From NCBI GenBank assembly GCA_002771075.1, contig PCXM01000016.1:1-7721 (forward strand): a stretch of 7,721 bases of DNA, given 5' to 3'. Below are positions 1 through 5,510 of the stretch, piece after piece. Both the position numbers and the translations under genes were made by a program. Position 1 is the stretch's first letter, and every line of letters begins with the position of its first letter. This DNA comes from Candidatus Zambryskibacteria bacterium CG10_big_fil_rev_8_21_14_0_10_34_34. Its GTDB lineage: Bacteria > Patescibacteriota > Minisyncoccia > Phycocordibacterales > WO2-35-19. A model generated the notes under the pieces. It was not told the origin of the DNA and searched no databases. It saw nothing but the letters and a program-made list of their open reading frames with translations.

Positions 1-7
1 GGGTTAA

Positions 8-46
8 AATAAATTTATTACTTTAAGGAGTAATTTTTAATTTATT
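8..46. repeat. AT-rich imperfect hairpin downstream of higA
   Basis: ATTACT (17-22) pairs with AGTAAT (29-34) around a six-base loop, and AATAAATT (8-15) pairs with AATTTATT (39-46) beyond an uneven internal loop. It lies beyond the higA stop on the minus strand and is followed there by a short T-rich stretch. It could act as a weak transcription end, but almost all pairs are A-T, so the role is uncertain. I see no gene in 1-162. Confidence 0.25.
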
Positions 47-162
47 ATGTTACAAGTATATAAATTACTAACAAAAAAAGATAAATAAAAGGTTTGTATA
101 GTGCTATTTCCTAACTCTCCCTCAAGAGGTATGAGGTGAATATAAGTCTTCGGTATTTTTCT

Positions 163-453
163 TTAGCTAACTTTTATTTTGACGCCGATAGCGTTAGCTA
201 GTTTTTGGACAAAAGCGAGAGAGGGGTTGTAGTGTCCAGATTCAAAACGAGCGATTGAGGATTGCTTAGTGCCCATTTTTTCTGCCAGTTTTTTCTGGGT
301 TAGACCTTTTGTAATACGAGCTTCAATAATTGCAGATATAATAGAAAATTCTAAATCTAACTCATGATAAGCTTTTTTATAAGCTGGATATTTCATCCAT
401 TTATTATGAAAGTCATCAGTAGTTTTGTATTTTTTACCTTTAAAAGTAATCAT
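163..453 (-). CDS. higA: HigA-type antitoxin, XRE-family HTH repressor (96 aa)
   Basis: A small DNA-binding antitoxin of the HigBA type. In that family the antitoxin neutralises the RelE-like toxin and represses its own promoter. The Cro/C1 helix-turn-helix spans about residues 37-92: 'SIISAIIEARITKGLTQKKL' leads to the recognition helix 'MGTKQSSIARFESG', and the domain ends in 'LAFVQKLANAIG'. The N-terminal 35 residues are the extension typical of antitoxins encoded after a Gp49-like toxin. The gene lies 26 nt after the toxin gene, in the toxin-first order characteristic of HigBA. A TATACT box ends 6 nt before the ATG, and there is no Shine-Dalgarno, so an independent leaderless message is predicted. 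Because the toxin gene is truncated, this may be a surviving orphan antitoxin or general repressor. The family is certain; the present partner is not. Confidence 0.85.
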   Translation of the reverse strand: MITFKGKKYKTTDDFHNKWMKYPAYKKAYHELDLEFSIISAIIEARITKGLTQKKLAEKMGTKQSSIARFESGHYNPSLAFVQKLANAIGVKIKVS

Positions 454-459
454 AATATT

Positions 460-488
460 AGTATAACCGATACGTTATATTATTGCAA
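460..488 (-). promoter_or_regulatory. higA promoter with overlapping operator-like inverted repeat
   Basis: On the minus strand TTGCAA (483-488) and TATACT (460-465) are separated by 17 nt. The predicted transcript start falls on the A of the higA ATG. The -35 box is the last two sense codons of the toxin gene. An inverted repeat TATAAC-N6-GTTATA (462-479) fills the spacer and overlaps the -10 box, which is where an autoregulating HigA would be expected to bind. The boxes are seen directly; the function is inferred. Confidence 0.6.
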
Positions 489-671
489 GAGCATTTTAAG
501 TTGTTTGTGTGCATAATCGATCTCTTTTTTTGGTATTTTATCTGTTTTCTTAGCAAACCCATGGAGTATCCAAGCTTTATTATCATGAAAAACATAAATA
601 AACCTAACATGTATTTCTCCAACTATTCTTAATTCAAAAAGCTTTTTACCTAAAGGTTTAGAATAAGGCAT
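480..671 (-). CDS. higB: HigB/RelE-like toxin (Gp49-type), N-terminally truncated (63 aa)
   Basis: This matches the C-terminal half of phage Gp49-like (HigB/RelE superfamily) mRNA-cleaving toxins. 'MPYSKPLGKKLFELR' is followed by 'VRFIYVFHDNKAWILHGFAKKT', then 'IPKKEIDYAHKQL'. Full-length members have about 100-120 residues, with roughly 40-50 before the 'PYSKPL' motif; those are absent here. The frame is closed three codons before the ATG by TAA (681-683) and again by TAG (705-707), so no longer start is available. The preceding gene ends only 16 nt upstream. The ATG used is probably the internal methionine of the conserved 'MPYSK' segment, so this is best read as a decayed toxin, probably inactive. 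A minimal functional domain cannot be excluded. It is followed by higA. Confidence 0.7.
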   Translation of the reverse strand: MPYSKPLGKKLFELRIVGEIHVRFIYVFHDNKAWILHGFAKKTDKIPKKEIDYAHKQLKMLLQ

Positions 672-687
672 TTTTACAGGTTATTTA

Positions 688-1623
688 TCAATAAGATATT
701 GAATCTACTATCAAACCATTTTCATCATGAAGGTTTATGGTGTCGTGAGTGGTGCGCCAAAATGGTCCAAATTTATTTAAATATATACGGTATTGATTGC
801 CGGGGAAATCAGTATCACCCAAATGTGTAGCTACGCAGGTATTATAATTTATTTGAGTGGTAATATAATTTTTACAAGCAAGAGAGATGGTGTCTGGTAA
901 GTCCCTTATAAATTCATTACCTTTAGTGGTGCATCTTGGTATCCTTTCTATTAATTTTATACACTCGTCATTTCTATCATAAACATTAGAGAATGTTGGT
1001 AGATTTTCGTTTTTAGCGCGAGGACACTGTTTTGGTAAACTTGGAGTGAAGGTTCTGTTTTCTTCAAAATATCCGGTGCATTTGTTGGTGCGAAAAGATA
1101 TTCCTATGGGAGAAAAACCTTTAATCAAATAAACTTTATCGTCTCGGTTTAATATCACATCGCTTTCTGTTTTGGTGAAAGGGAAGGGGAGCAGGGCTGC
1201 TTTGCCTATAATCATATAATAACCAGTCACTTCGCTTTTTAGAAACCAGCCAGTTATTTTGATGGCTTCATTTTTATCAATATTGGTAGACAAAGAGATG
1301 TATTCTTTATCTGGATTAGTTTGGCGAAGACCAGAAATATTAGACATATTTATTTTGCCATAATAAGGAGATCGTTTACTTTTAGCTATTTCTTCATTTA
1401 AACTTTTTTCTAGTTTTTCAATTTCTTTTTTAGCTTCTTTTATATTTTCAGCTATTTCTTTGTTTGATGAATTGCCTAAATTACCATTTGTTTCGCCTAC
1501 CGAAGAAGAGGTTTTTGCTGGATCGTTTGTATTGACTCTGTTTGATTTAGCATTTTTGAGAGGGCTGTAAGCAAGCCCCACAACAACAAATAAAACTAAA
1601 ACTATAAGTATTGGCTCTTTCAT
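688..1623 (-). CDS. Membrane-anchored lamin-tail-like surface protein with six cysteines (311 aa)
   Basis: Function unknown. Residues 4-20 form one hydrophobic segment (PILIVLVLFVVVGLAYS), an uncleaved anchor or signal peptide. A Ser/Asn/Thr-rich linker runs to about 53, and a charged, probably coiled-coil helix covers about 54-84. The C-terminal region (about 86-311) looks extracellular. 'EYISLS', 'ITGWFLKS' and the end 'DTINLHDENGLIVDSISY' match the strand pattern of lamin-tail domains, with a long insertion between the halves. The insertion contains 'GISFRTNKCTGYF' and six cysteines (182, 200, 221, 231, 250, 263), an even number that would suit three disulfides outside the membrane. I recall similar anchored proteins in Parcubacteria, but that is memory and not a search result. 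The ATG is 1 nt after the mutM stop, so translation is probably coupled. Gene reality is near certain; the lamin-tail assignment is moderate. Confidence 0.75.
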   Translation of the reverse strand: MKEPILIVLVLFVVVGLAYSPLKNAKSNRVNTNDPAKTSSSVGETNGNLGNSSNKEIAENIKEAKKEIEKLEKSLNEEIAKSKRSPYYGKINMSNISGLRQTNPDKEYISLSTNIDKNEAIKITGWFLKSEVTGYYMIIGKAALLPFPFTKTESDVILNRDDKVYLIKGFSPIGISFRTNKCTGYFEENRTFTPSLPKQCPRAKNENLPTFSNVYDRNDECIKLIERIPRCTTKGNEFIRDLPDTISLACKNYITTQINYNTCVATHLGDTDFPGNQYRIYLNKFGPFWRTTHDTINLHDENGLIVDSISY

Positions 1624-1624
1624 T

Positions 1625-2491
1625 TTATTTATAAAGCATTTGATGTTTAGGACAAAAGTGACTACTTCTACCTCCGACTACAATCCTTTCTATTATACCA
1701 GCACACCCTCGTTTTTTACATTTCTTTCCTTTAAGGCCATATGCACTTTGCATTTCCTGGTATTTACCTTTTTTGCCTTCGGCATCACGATAATCAATGT
1801 ATGAGCTTCCACGAGCTTTTATAGCTTTTTTTAAAACTGGTCTTATGGATTTATAAATTTTTTTAATCTCTTCTTTTTTTAACTCCGATGCTATTTTAAG
1901 GGGATGCACACCTGCTAACCACAGTATTTCATCTGAATAAATATTGCCGATACCAGCGATAACGCTCTGATCCATCAAGACGGTTTTAATTTTTCCTCCT
2001 TTTCTTTTGATAATTTCAGAGAAATTTTTTAAATTAAAATTTTTATCAAATGGTTCTGGTCCAAGTCTTTGAATTTTTTCTTTCATTGTTTTTTCTGACA
2101 TTATCATAACACTTGCAAATTTTCGCATATCACAAAGACCAAGATGTCTTCCATTTGAAAGAAAAAATAAAAGATGAATAAAACGGTTTCCCGGGTCGTC
2201 GCACATAGGGCCTGGTAAAACACTTTTCCATCCCTTCTTATTATTTTTTTCCCACTTACCATACATAAGATGACCGGTCATTTTTTGATGGACCAAAATT
2301 ATTTTATTTCCGGTAATTTTAATCAATATATTTTTTCCTCTCCGCTCTACGCTTATTATTTTTTCACCAACAACATCTTTCTTTATTTTTTTAAACGCTA
2401 AAATATCCGTCCAGATATTTGTAATCTTTAGTCCGGGAATAAATCTTTTTAAATCAGTAACTATTGTGTGTACTTCTGGTAACTCTGGCAT
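1625..2491 (-). CDS. mutM: Formamidopyrimidine-DNA glycosylase (MutM/Fpg), 288 aa
   Basis: A base-excision repair enzyme that removes 8-oxoguanine and formamidopyrimidines and cuts the strand by beta/delta elimination. The N-terminus MPELPEV supplies the catalytic Pro2 and Glu3. Lys53 (RRGKN) and 'HQKMTGHL' (68-75) fit the N-terminal beta domain. The helix-two-turn-helix is 'DQSVIAGIGNIYSDEIL' (174-190). The C-terminal zinc finger reads C258-x4-C263-x16-C280-x2-H283 with 'GGRSSHFCPKHQ'. The usual finger is four cysteines with C-x2-C, so this is a CCCH variant with a longer first knuckle. About 15-20 extra residues around 81-101 lengthen the loop after 'MTG', compared with the usual 270-275 aa. 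The ATG lies 1 nt after the murE-like stop, in a TAA-A-ATG junction that favours reinitiation. Catalytic residues are intact, so activity is expected. Confidence 0.95.
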   Translation of the reverse strand: MPELPEVHTIVTDLKRFIPGLKITNIWTDILAFKKIKKDVVGEKIISVERRGKNILIKITGNKIILVHQKMTGHLMYGKWEKNNKKGWKSVLPGPMCDDPGNRFIHLLFFLSNGRHLGLCDMRKFASVMIMSEKTMKEKIQRLGPEPFDKNFNLKNFSEIIKRKGGKIKTVLMDQSVIAGIGNIYSDEILWLAGVHPLKIASELKKEEIKKIYKSIRPVLKKAIKARGSSYIDYRDAEGKKGKYQEMQSAYGLKGKKCKKRGCAGIIERIVVGGRSSHFCPKHQMLYK

Positions 2492-2492
2492 T

Positions 2493-3878
2493 TTATTTCT
2501 CTAAAATTTTCTTTAGCTCTTCTCTTGCTACGGTAGCGTCGTCCCACTCTTGTTTGGTGCCGTGGGGACCCATAATGTAAGGGTCGGTGCCTTTACCAGT
2601 AATAAGTACCGCAATTTTTTTATTTGAGTTTTGTTTGTTTCCTGAAGTTTTAGCAAAGTGGTAAGCCAATTTAATCGCCCTGTTAATAGCTTCTCTTCTA
2701 TCCATAATTATATCGAACTTAGACCTTTCTTCGCCCGCCGTAGCTCGACTAGAAGGAGATGTGGAGGCGGGTTTCATATCCTCTACAATTTCTTTAGGGT
2801 CTTCATCGTAAGGGTCCTCATTAGTTAAAATTATTTGGTCGCAATATTTGTCAGCAATTTTACCCATCTCCTCTCTTTTCCATTTATCTCTACCCCCGCC
2901 TGTGTTGCCTAAAACACAGACCAGATGATGTTTAGAACCATAAGTTTGGTAAACTGCTTTTAAAGAATCAGGAGTATGGGCATAATCAACTATTACATCA
3001 AACAAATTTTCCGACGGGTGATTTTTGTTTATTTTCTCCATTCTTCCTCTGACAAAATTTATTTCTTCCAACCCCTTTTTTATATTTTCGGGGGAGATGC
3101 CGACAAATTTAGCATAAGCGATGACTCCAAGCATATTATAAATATTAAAAATACCCGGCAGTTTGCTATGAATGACAATTTTATCAATCTGAAAAGAAGA
3201 CCCTTTTTCGTCAGTCTTAATGGCAATGGCATCATTTAAAGAATAGGGGATTTTATTTTTTATATTAAGAGCTAAAAACTTTTCTGCCTCTTTATCATCT
3301 GTGTTTACTATGATTGCGGGACCGGAAGGAAAGTTCTCGGGTCTCCTCGCTTTGTTCGGCCAGACTTTTTTCGTAGAGTTTTCCAGCTCTCTAGCGATAG
3401 AGAGTTTGGCCTTTACATAATTTTCATAAGAGCCGTGTGATTCAATATGTTCTGGTGCCAGATTAGTAAAAATAAGAGCATCTGGATGGATAAATTTATG
3501 ACGAAATTGTTTGGCGCCTTCACTTGTCATTTCAAGAATGGCATGGGAACAATTAGCATTTACTGCATCTCTTAAAAATTTTTGTATAAAAAACCTGCCC
3601 GGCATAGTCATTTTAAACAAATTTCTTTTTTCTTTTTCTCCAATCTTAAAACGCAAAGTGCTTGCTAAAGCGGTTTTGAAGCCAGCATATTCTAGGACCG
3701 AATTTACCAATTCTGCGGTAGTAGTTTTCCCTTTAGTCCCTGTTATCCCTATAATTATTAATTTTCTAGAAGGAAAACGATAAAAAAATGTTCCCAAAAG
3801 AGCTAAACCATAATGATAAGTAGGTTGAAAAAATTCAAACAAAGCTTTCGGAATTATTTTTTTTAGTATTTTAAGCAT
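2493..3878 (-). CDS. murE: MurE-like Mur ligase lacking the N-terminal UDP-binding domain (461 aa)
   Basis: An ATP-dependent Mur ligase closest to MurE, which adds the third amino acid to UDP-MurNAc-L-Ala-D-Glu in peptidoglycan synthesis. The P-loop 'GITGTKGKTTT' is at 44-54. 'ILEMTSEG' (114-121), 'HIESHGSYENYVKAK' (144-158; Lys158 in the place of the carbamylated lysine), 'DYAHTPDSL' (298-306) and 'GNTGGGRDKWKREEMG' (324-339) follow in MurE order. In E. coli MurE the P-loop comes at about residue 110, so most of the first domain is missing here. A short hydrophobic/amphipathic leader replaces it. The position of the substrate motif DNPR reads EDPY (354-357), and GKGHE reads GKGTD (428-432), so meso-diaminopimelate specificity is not supported. 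Residues 369-387 are an extra Ser/Thr/Ala-rich loop from a palindromic insertion. The ATG is 1 nt after ruvA. The family is sure; the substrate is open. Confidence 0.88.
   Translation of the reverse strand: MLKILKKIIPKALFEFFQPTYHYGLALLGTFFYRFPSRKLIIIGITGTKGKTTTAELVNSVLEYAGFKTALASTLRFKIGEKEKRNLFKMTMPGRFFIQKFLRDAVNANCSHAILEMTSEGAKQFRHKFIHPDALIFTNLAPEHIESHGSYENYVKAKLSIARELENSTKKVWPNKARRPENFPSGPAIIVNTDDKEAEKFLALNIKNKIPYSLNDAIAIKTDEKGSSFQIDKIVIHSKLPGIFNIYNMLGVIAYAKFVGISPENIKKGLEEINFVRGRMEKINKNHPSENLFDVIVDYAHTPDSLKAVYQTYGSKHHLVCVLGNTGGGRDKWKREEMGKIADKYCDQIILTNEDPYDEDPKEIVEDMKPASTSPSSRATAGEERSKFDIIMDRREAINRAIKLAYHFAKTSGNKQNSNKKIAVLITGKGTDPYIMGPHGTKQEWDDATVAREELKKILEK
2734..2771. repeat. Short GC-rich palindromic insertion inside the murE-like gene
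   Basis: CCCGCC (2734-2739) and GGCGGG (2766-2771) form the arms of a GC-rich element in otherwise AT-rich coding sequence. On the minus strand it is read in frame as part of a Ser/Thr/Ala-rich loop (about residues 369-387) just after 'EIVEDM' and before 'DIIMDRREAI', where Mur ligases normally have a shorter link. It resembles in principle the in-frame palindromic elements known from Rickettsia. Identity with any named family is not claimed. Confidence 0.4.
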
Positions 3879-3879
3879 C

Positions 3880-4446
3880 TTATTTACCTAAATTTTTGAG
3901 AATATGTTTTATTTTTTCATTAGTGCCTTCCAAATCTTTTGGTAGTTTTTTCATTACTTCTTGGATATCTCTTTCTTTATAACCAAGAGATTTGAGAGCT
4001 TCAAAAACATCGACATCCTCACTCGCTCTTACGCCTCCCTTTTTAGTTGTCGCTAGTTTGCCATTTAGCTCTATGGCAATTTTTTCGGCGGTTTTTCTGC
4101 CGATACCAGATATTTTGGTTAAAGAAGAAGTGTCTCCTGTGGCTACCGCTTCTTCAATTGATTTTACTCCAGCCACACTAAGTATGGCCAGTCCGGATTT
4201 GGGACCCACTCCGGAAACCGTGATTAAAAGTTCAAAAACTCTCAATTCTTCTTCTGTCTCAAATCCATAGAGGTCTATTGAGTTTTCTCTGACTGCCGTG
4301 TGTGTCCAAAAGCTTGCAATTAAACCTGTTTTTAATTTACTTAAATAAGAAGGGGTGCTATGAACGATAAAACCAATACCACCAACCTCTACAATAGCTT
4401 TGGTTCCTCTTAAATCAAATATTTTACCCGTAATGTGTCCAAACAT
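3880..4446 (-). CDS. ruvA: Holliday junction DNA helicase subunit RuvA (188 aa)
   Basis: RuvA tetramers bind the Holliday junction and load the RuvB motor for branch migration. All three domains are visible. The OB-fold is at about 1-63 (MFGHITGKIFDLRG, 'VGGIGF'). The helix-hairpin-helix pair is 'LLITVSGVGPKSGLAIL' (73-89) and 'LTKISGIGRKTAEKIAIEL' (109-127). A flexible linker (about 130-143) leads to the RuvB-binding helical domain III (about 145-188). Length is close to the usual 190-205 aa. No ruvB or ruvC lies in the window; instead ruvA heads an operon with the murE-like gene, mutM and a surface protein. An extended -10 ends 6 nt before the ATG, so the message is predicted to begin at the start codon. 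It diverges from rpsT. Confidence 0.96.
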   Translation of the reverse strand: MFGHITGKIFDLRGTKAIVEVGGIGFIVHSTPSYLSKLKTGLIASFWTHTAVRENSIDLYGFETEEELRVFELLITVSGVGPKSGLAILSVAGVKSIEEAVATGDTSSLTKISGIGRKTAEKIAIELNGKLATTKKGGVRASEDVDVFEALKSLGYKERDIQEVMKKLPKDLEGTNEKIKHILKNLGK

Positions 4447-4452
4447 ATATCT

Positions 4453-4461
4453 AATATATCA
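4453..4461 (-). promoter_or_regulatory. ruvA operon promoter (extended -10), leaderless
   Basis: The minus strand reads TGATATATT, an extended -10 (TGnTATAAT class), with exactly 6 nt between the hexamer (4453-4458) and the ATG. Transcription would start on the A of the ruvA start codon. No good -35 box lies 16-18 nt upstream, which suits an extended -10 promoter. Confidence 0.55.
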
Positions 4462-4464
4462 GAT

Positions 4465-4492
4465 TTGCTTATTTTTTTCTTTCTGGTATATT
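4465..4492 (+). promoter_or_regulatory. rpsT promoter with extended -10, very short 5' leader
   Basis: TTGCTT (4465-4470), a 16-nt spacer and TATATT (4487-4492) preceded by TG at the extended -10 position. Transcription is predicted near 4499, leaving about 7 nt before the ATG at 4506. There is no Shine-Dalgarno in that leader. The element abuts the divergent ruvA promoter. Confidence 0.6.
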
Positions 4493-4505
4493 TCTTGTAC
4501 AAACT

Positions 4506-4766
4506 ATGCCGATAACCAAATCAGCAAAAAAAGCTTTAAGGGGCTCTAAGAAAAAGAGAGTTTTTAACTTACGCAAAAAAAATGAAATGCAGGGCGTGAT
4601 TAAAGAATATAAAAAATTGATTTTAGCTAAGAAGACAGAGGAAGCCAAAAAACTCATCCCTAAACTTCAAAAAGTTATAGACAAAGCAAAGAAGAAGGGA
4701 ATCATAAAAAAGAACACCGCTTCTCGCAAAAAATCTCGCCTAGTCACTCTAACCTTAAAAGTTTAA
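4506..4766 (+). CDS. rpsT: 30S ribosomal protein bS20 (86 aa)
   Basis: S20 binds the 5' domain and the h44 region of 16S rRNA in the small subunit. The protein is short and very lysine-rich: 'MPITKSAKKALRGSKKKRVFN' at the start, then helices through 'VIKEYKKLILAKKTEEAKKLIPKLQKVIDKAKKKGIIKKN', ending in the diagnostic 'ASRKKSRLVTLTLK'. The length of 86 aa is typical. It is monocistronic and divergent from ruvA. The start is fixed by the conserved N-terminus and sits about 7 nt after the predicted transcript start. No clear hairpin terminator follows; only a weak A/T-rich stretch (TAAAAATTGTTTTTTTA) comes right after the stop. Confidence 0.95.
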   Translation: MPITKSAKKALRGSKKKRVFNLRKKNEMQGVIKEYKKLILAKKTEEAKKLIPKLQKVIDKAKKKGIIKKNTASRKKSRLVTLTLKV

Positions 4767-4856
4767 AAATTGTTTTTTTATCTCTCTCTGTTGTCTTAAT
4801 TGCCTCTATTTTTATCAAGAGTTTTTATGTGGTCCCCCGAACATAAAACACTACAA

Positions 4857-4883
4857 GCATATTTTCAGACACTGAATGTATGC
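4857..4883. repeat. Imperfect hairpin
   Basis: GCATA-TT-TTCAG-ACA-CTGAA-TG-TATGC. Two 5-bp stems are separated by a 2x2 step holding one T-G wobble and one T-T mismatch, around a three-base loop. Neither strand has a T-run directly after it, so a terminator role is not supported. Confidence 0.4.
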
Positions 4884-4951
4884 AACCCCGAATATCAAAA
4901 CAGGGCTTAATACGGGGCAAGAATATGCATAATTACAACTTTTTTCCGATC

Positions 4952-4983
4952 GTAAGAATCTCGTAATTTCAGATTACGCTTAC
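4952..4983. repeat. Hairpin with one-sided bulge
   Basis: CGTAAT (4962-4967) pairs with ATTACG (4973-4978) around the loop TTCAG. GTAAG (4952-4956) pairs with CTTAC (4979-4983), leaving a 5-nt bulge AATCT on the left only. The bulge disfavours a DNA-palindrome origin and suits a folded RNA, but no family is recognised. Confidence 0.4.
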
Positions 4984-5080
4984 ACTAACAATCGTAGCAT
5001 TATGCCTAATTTGTTTTTATAATTTTGACGACTTTTTAGTCTCAAAACCCCAGCGTTACTTTTTTATAACTAATTTTATA

Positions 5081-5110
5081 CAAAACAAGACCGCTCTCTT
5101 GCGAGAGCGG
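5081..5110 (-). terminator. Rho-independent terminator of the 74-aa gene
   Basis: CCGCTCTC (5091-5098) and GAGAGCGG (5103-5110) form an 8-bp GC-rich stem with a TTGC loop. On the minus strand it is followed by TCTTGTTTTG, a passable U-tract. It lies about 50 nt past the stop codon of the minus-strand gene at 5161-5385. The plus strand has no T-run directly after the stem. Confidence 0.7.
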
Positions 5111-5160
5111 CTCCAGTTTTATACAGAACTGATAAAATGTTTGTATCTTGAAGGTGGCAG

Positions 5161-5385
5161 TTACTCCATAAGCGTTCTTCTCCCGCCAGTCTCGGCGTTC
5201 TCAAAGAATCGATCGTTACCGATTTTAGCTTGAATCAAGTCGATGCGTCCTTGAAGCACTTGGATCAACTGGTGCCGAGTGCTACAGGTGTCGTGCGATA
5301 ACAATTGCATCACATCGTCGAGACATTCTTTTGTTCTCGCCTTTTCCTGCTCGAACTTCTGTTCAAAATCCGATGTTAGACTCAT
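5161..5385 (-). CDS. Hypothetical small helical protein, foreign-looking (74 aa)
   Basis: Not recognised. The protein is hydrophilic and probably all-helical, with 'FEQKFEQEKARTKECLDDVMQLLS' then 'RHQLIQVLQGRIDLIQAKI'. It has two cysteines (in 'TKECLDD' and 'HDTCSTR') and no signal peptide or membrane segment. Reality is supported by an AAAGGAGG Shine-Dalgarno 7 nt before the ATG and a dedicated hairpin terminator downstream. Composition differs from the neighbours: 28 of 60 bases are G/C in 5221-5280, against 16 of 60 in 5641-5700 of the NYN gene. Together with the strong Shine-Dalgarno, which the operon genes lack, this suggests horizontal acquisition. The ribosome-binding region lies in the loop of a 7-bp hairpin. 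Function cannot be inferred from context. Confidence 0.7.
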   Translation of the reverse strand: MSLTSDFEQKFEQEKARTKECLDDVMQLLSHDTCSTRHQLIQVLQGRIDLIQAKIGNDRFFENAETGGRRTLME

Positions 5386-5408
5386 TTAAGAGCCTCCTTT
5401 CGTCTAAC
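5375..5408 (-). promoter_or_regulatory. Hairpin displaying the Shine-Dalgarno and AUG of the 74-aa gene
   Basis: On the minus strand GTTAGAC (5402-5408) and GTCTAAC (5375-5381) form a perfect 7-bp stem. The 20-nt loop holds AAAGGAGG and the ATG. In RNA this would present the initiation region single-stranded; in DNA the 7-bp arms could be a repressor site. The pairing is seen; the role is inferred. Confidence 0.45.
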
Positions 5409-5494
5409 TTTAGGTTAATGAAAATTAAAAAAAAAGCAAGTTAAGTTATAAATTATTCAAAAGAGTACTCGAGCGGAATAAATAGTAATTTTTT

Positions 5495-5503
5495 TGATAT
5501 ACT
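5495..5503 (+). promoter_or_regulatory. Promoter of the NYN-domain gene (extended -10), leaderless
   Basis: TGATATACT is an extended -10 whose hexamer TATACT (5498-5503) ends 7 nt before the ATG at 5511. Transcription is predicted to start at the codon itself or 1 nt before. No -35 match lies at the expected distance and there is no Shine-Dalgarno. Confidence 0.55.
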
Positions 5504-5510
5504 AAAACCA

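Larger units (their letters stand above)
4767..5080. other. Gene-free intergenic stretch with two hairpins
   Basis: No convincing coding region. A T-rich start after rpsT contains an open frame without any ATG/GTG/TTG start (4763-4846) whose translation is strongly hydrophobic (IVFLSLSVVLIASIFIKSF). It may be the relic of a membrane-segment gene. Two hairpins follow at 4857-4883 and 4952-4983. I looked for tmRNA, SRP RNA and RNase P signatures and found none. Confidence 0.5.

Noticed and set aside
2976..3783. Plus-strand open frames of 87 and 90 codons (2976-3239, 3511-3783)
   Set aside because: They lie wholly antisense to the well-supported Mur ligase gene, show no family motif and no initiation signals.
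3992..4270. Plus-strand 92-codon open frame
   Set aside because: Antisense shadow of ruvA, with Ser/Ala/Pro-rich translation typical of such shadows.
4469..4657. Minus-strand 62-codon open frame
   Set aside because: Antisense to rpsT, whose S20 identity is clear; it would also run through the divergent promoter.
4767..5090. tmRNA, SRP RNA, 6S RNA or RNase P RNA in the gene-free stretch
   Set aside because: None of the conserved cores could be found on either strand, and the stretch is too weakly paired overall.
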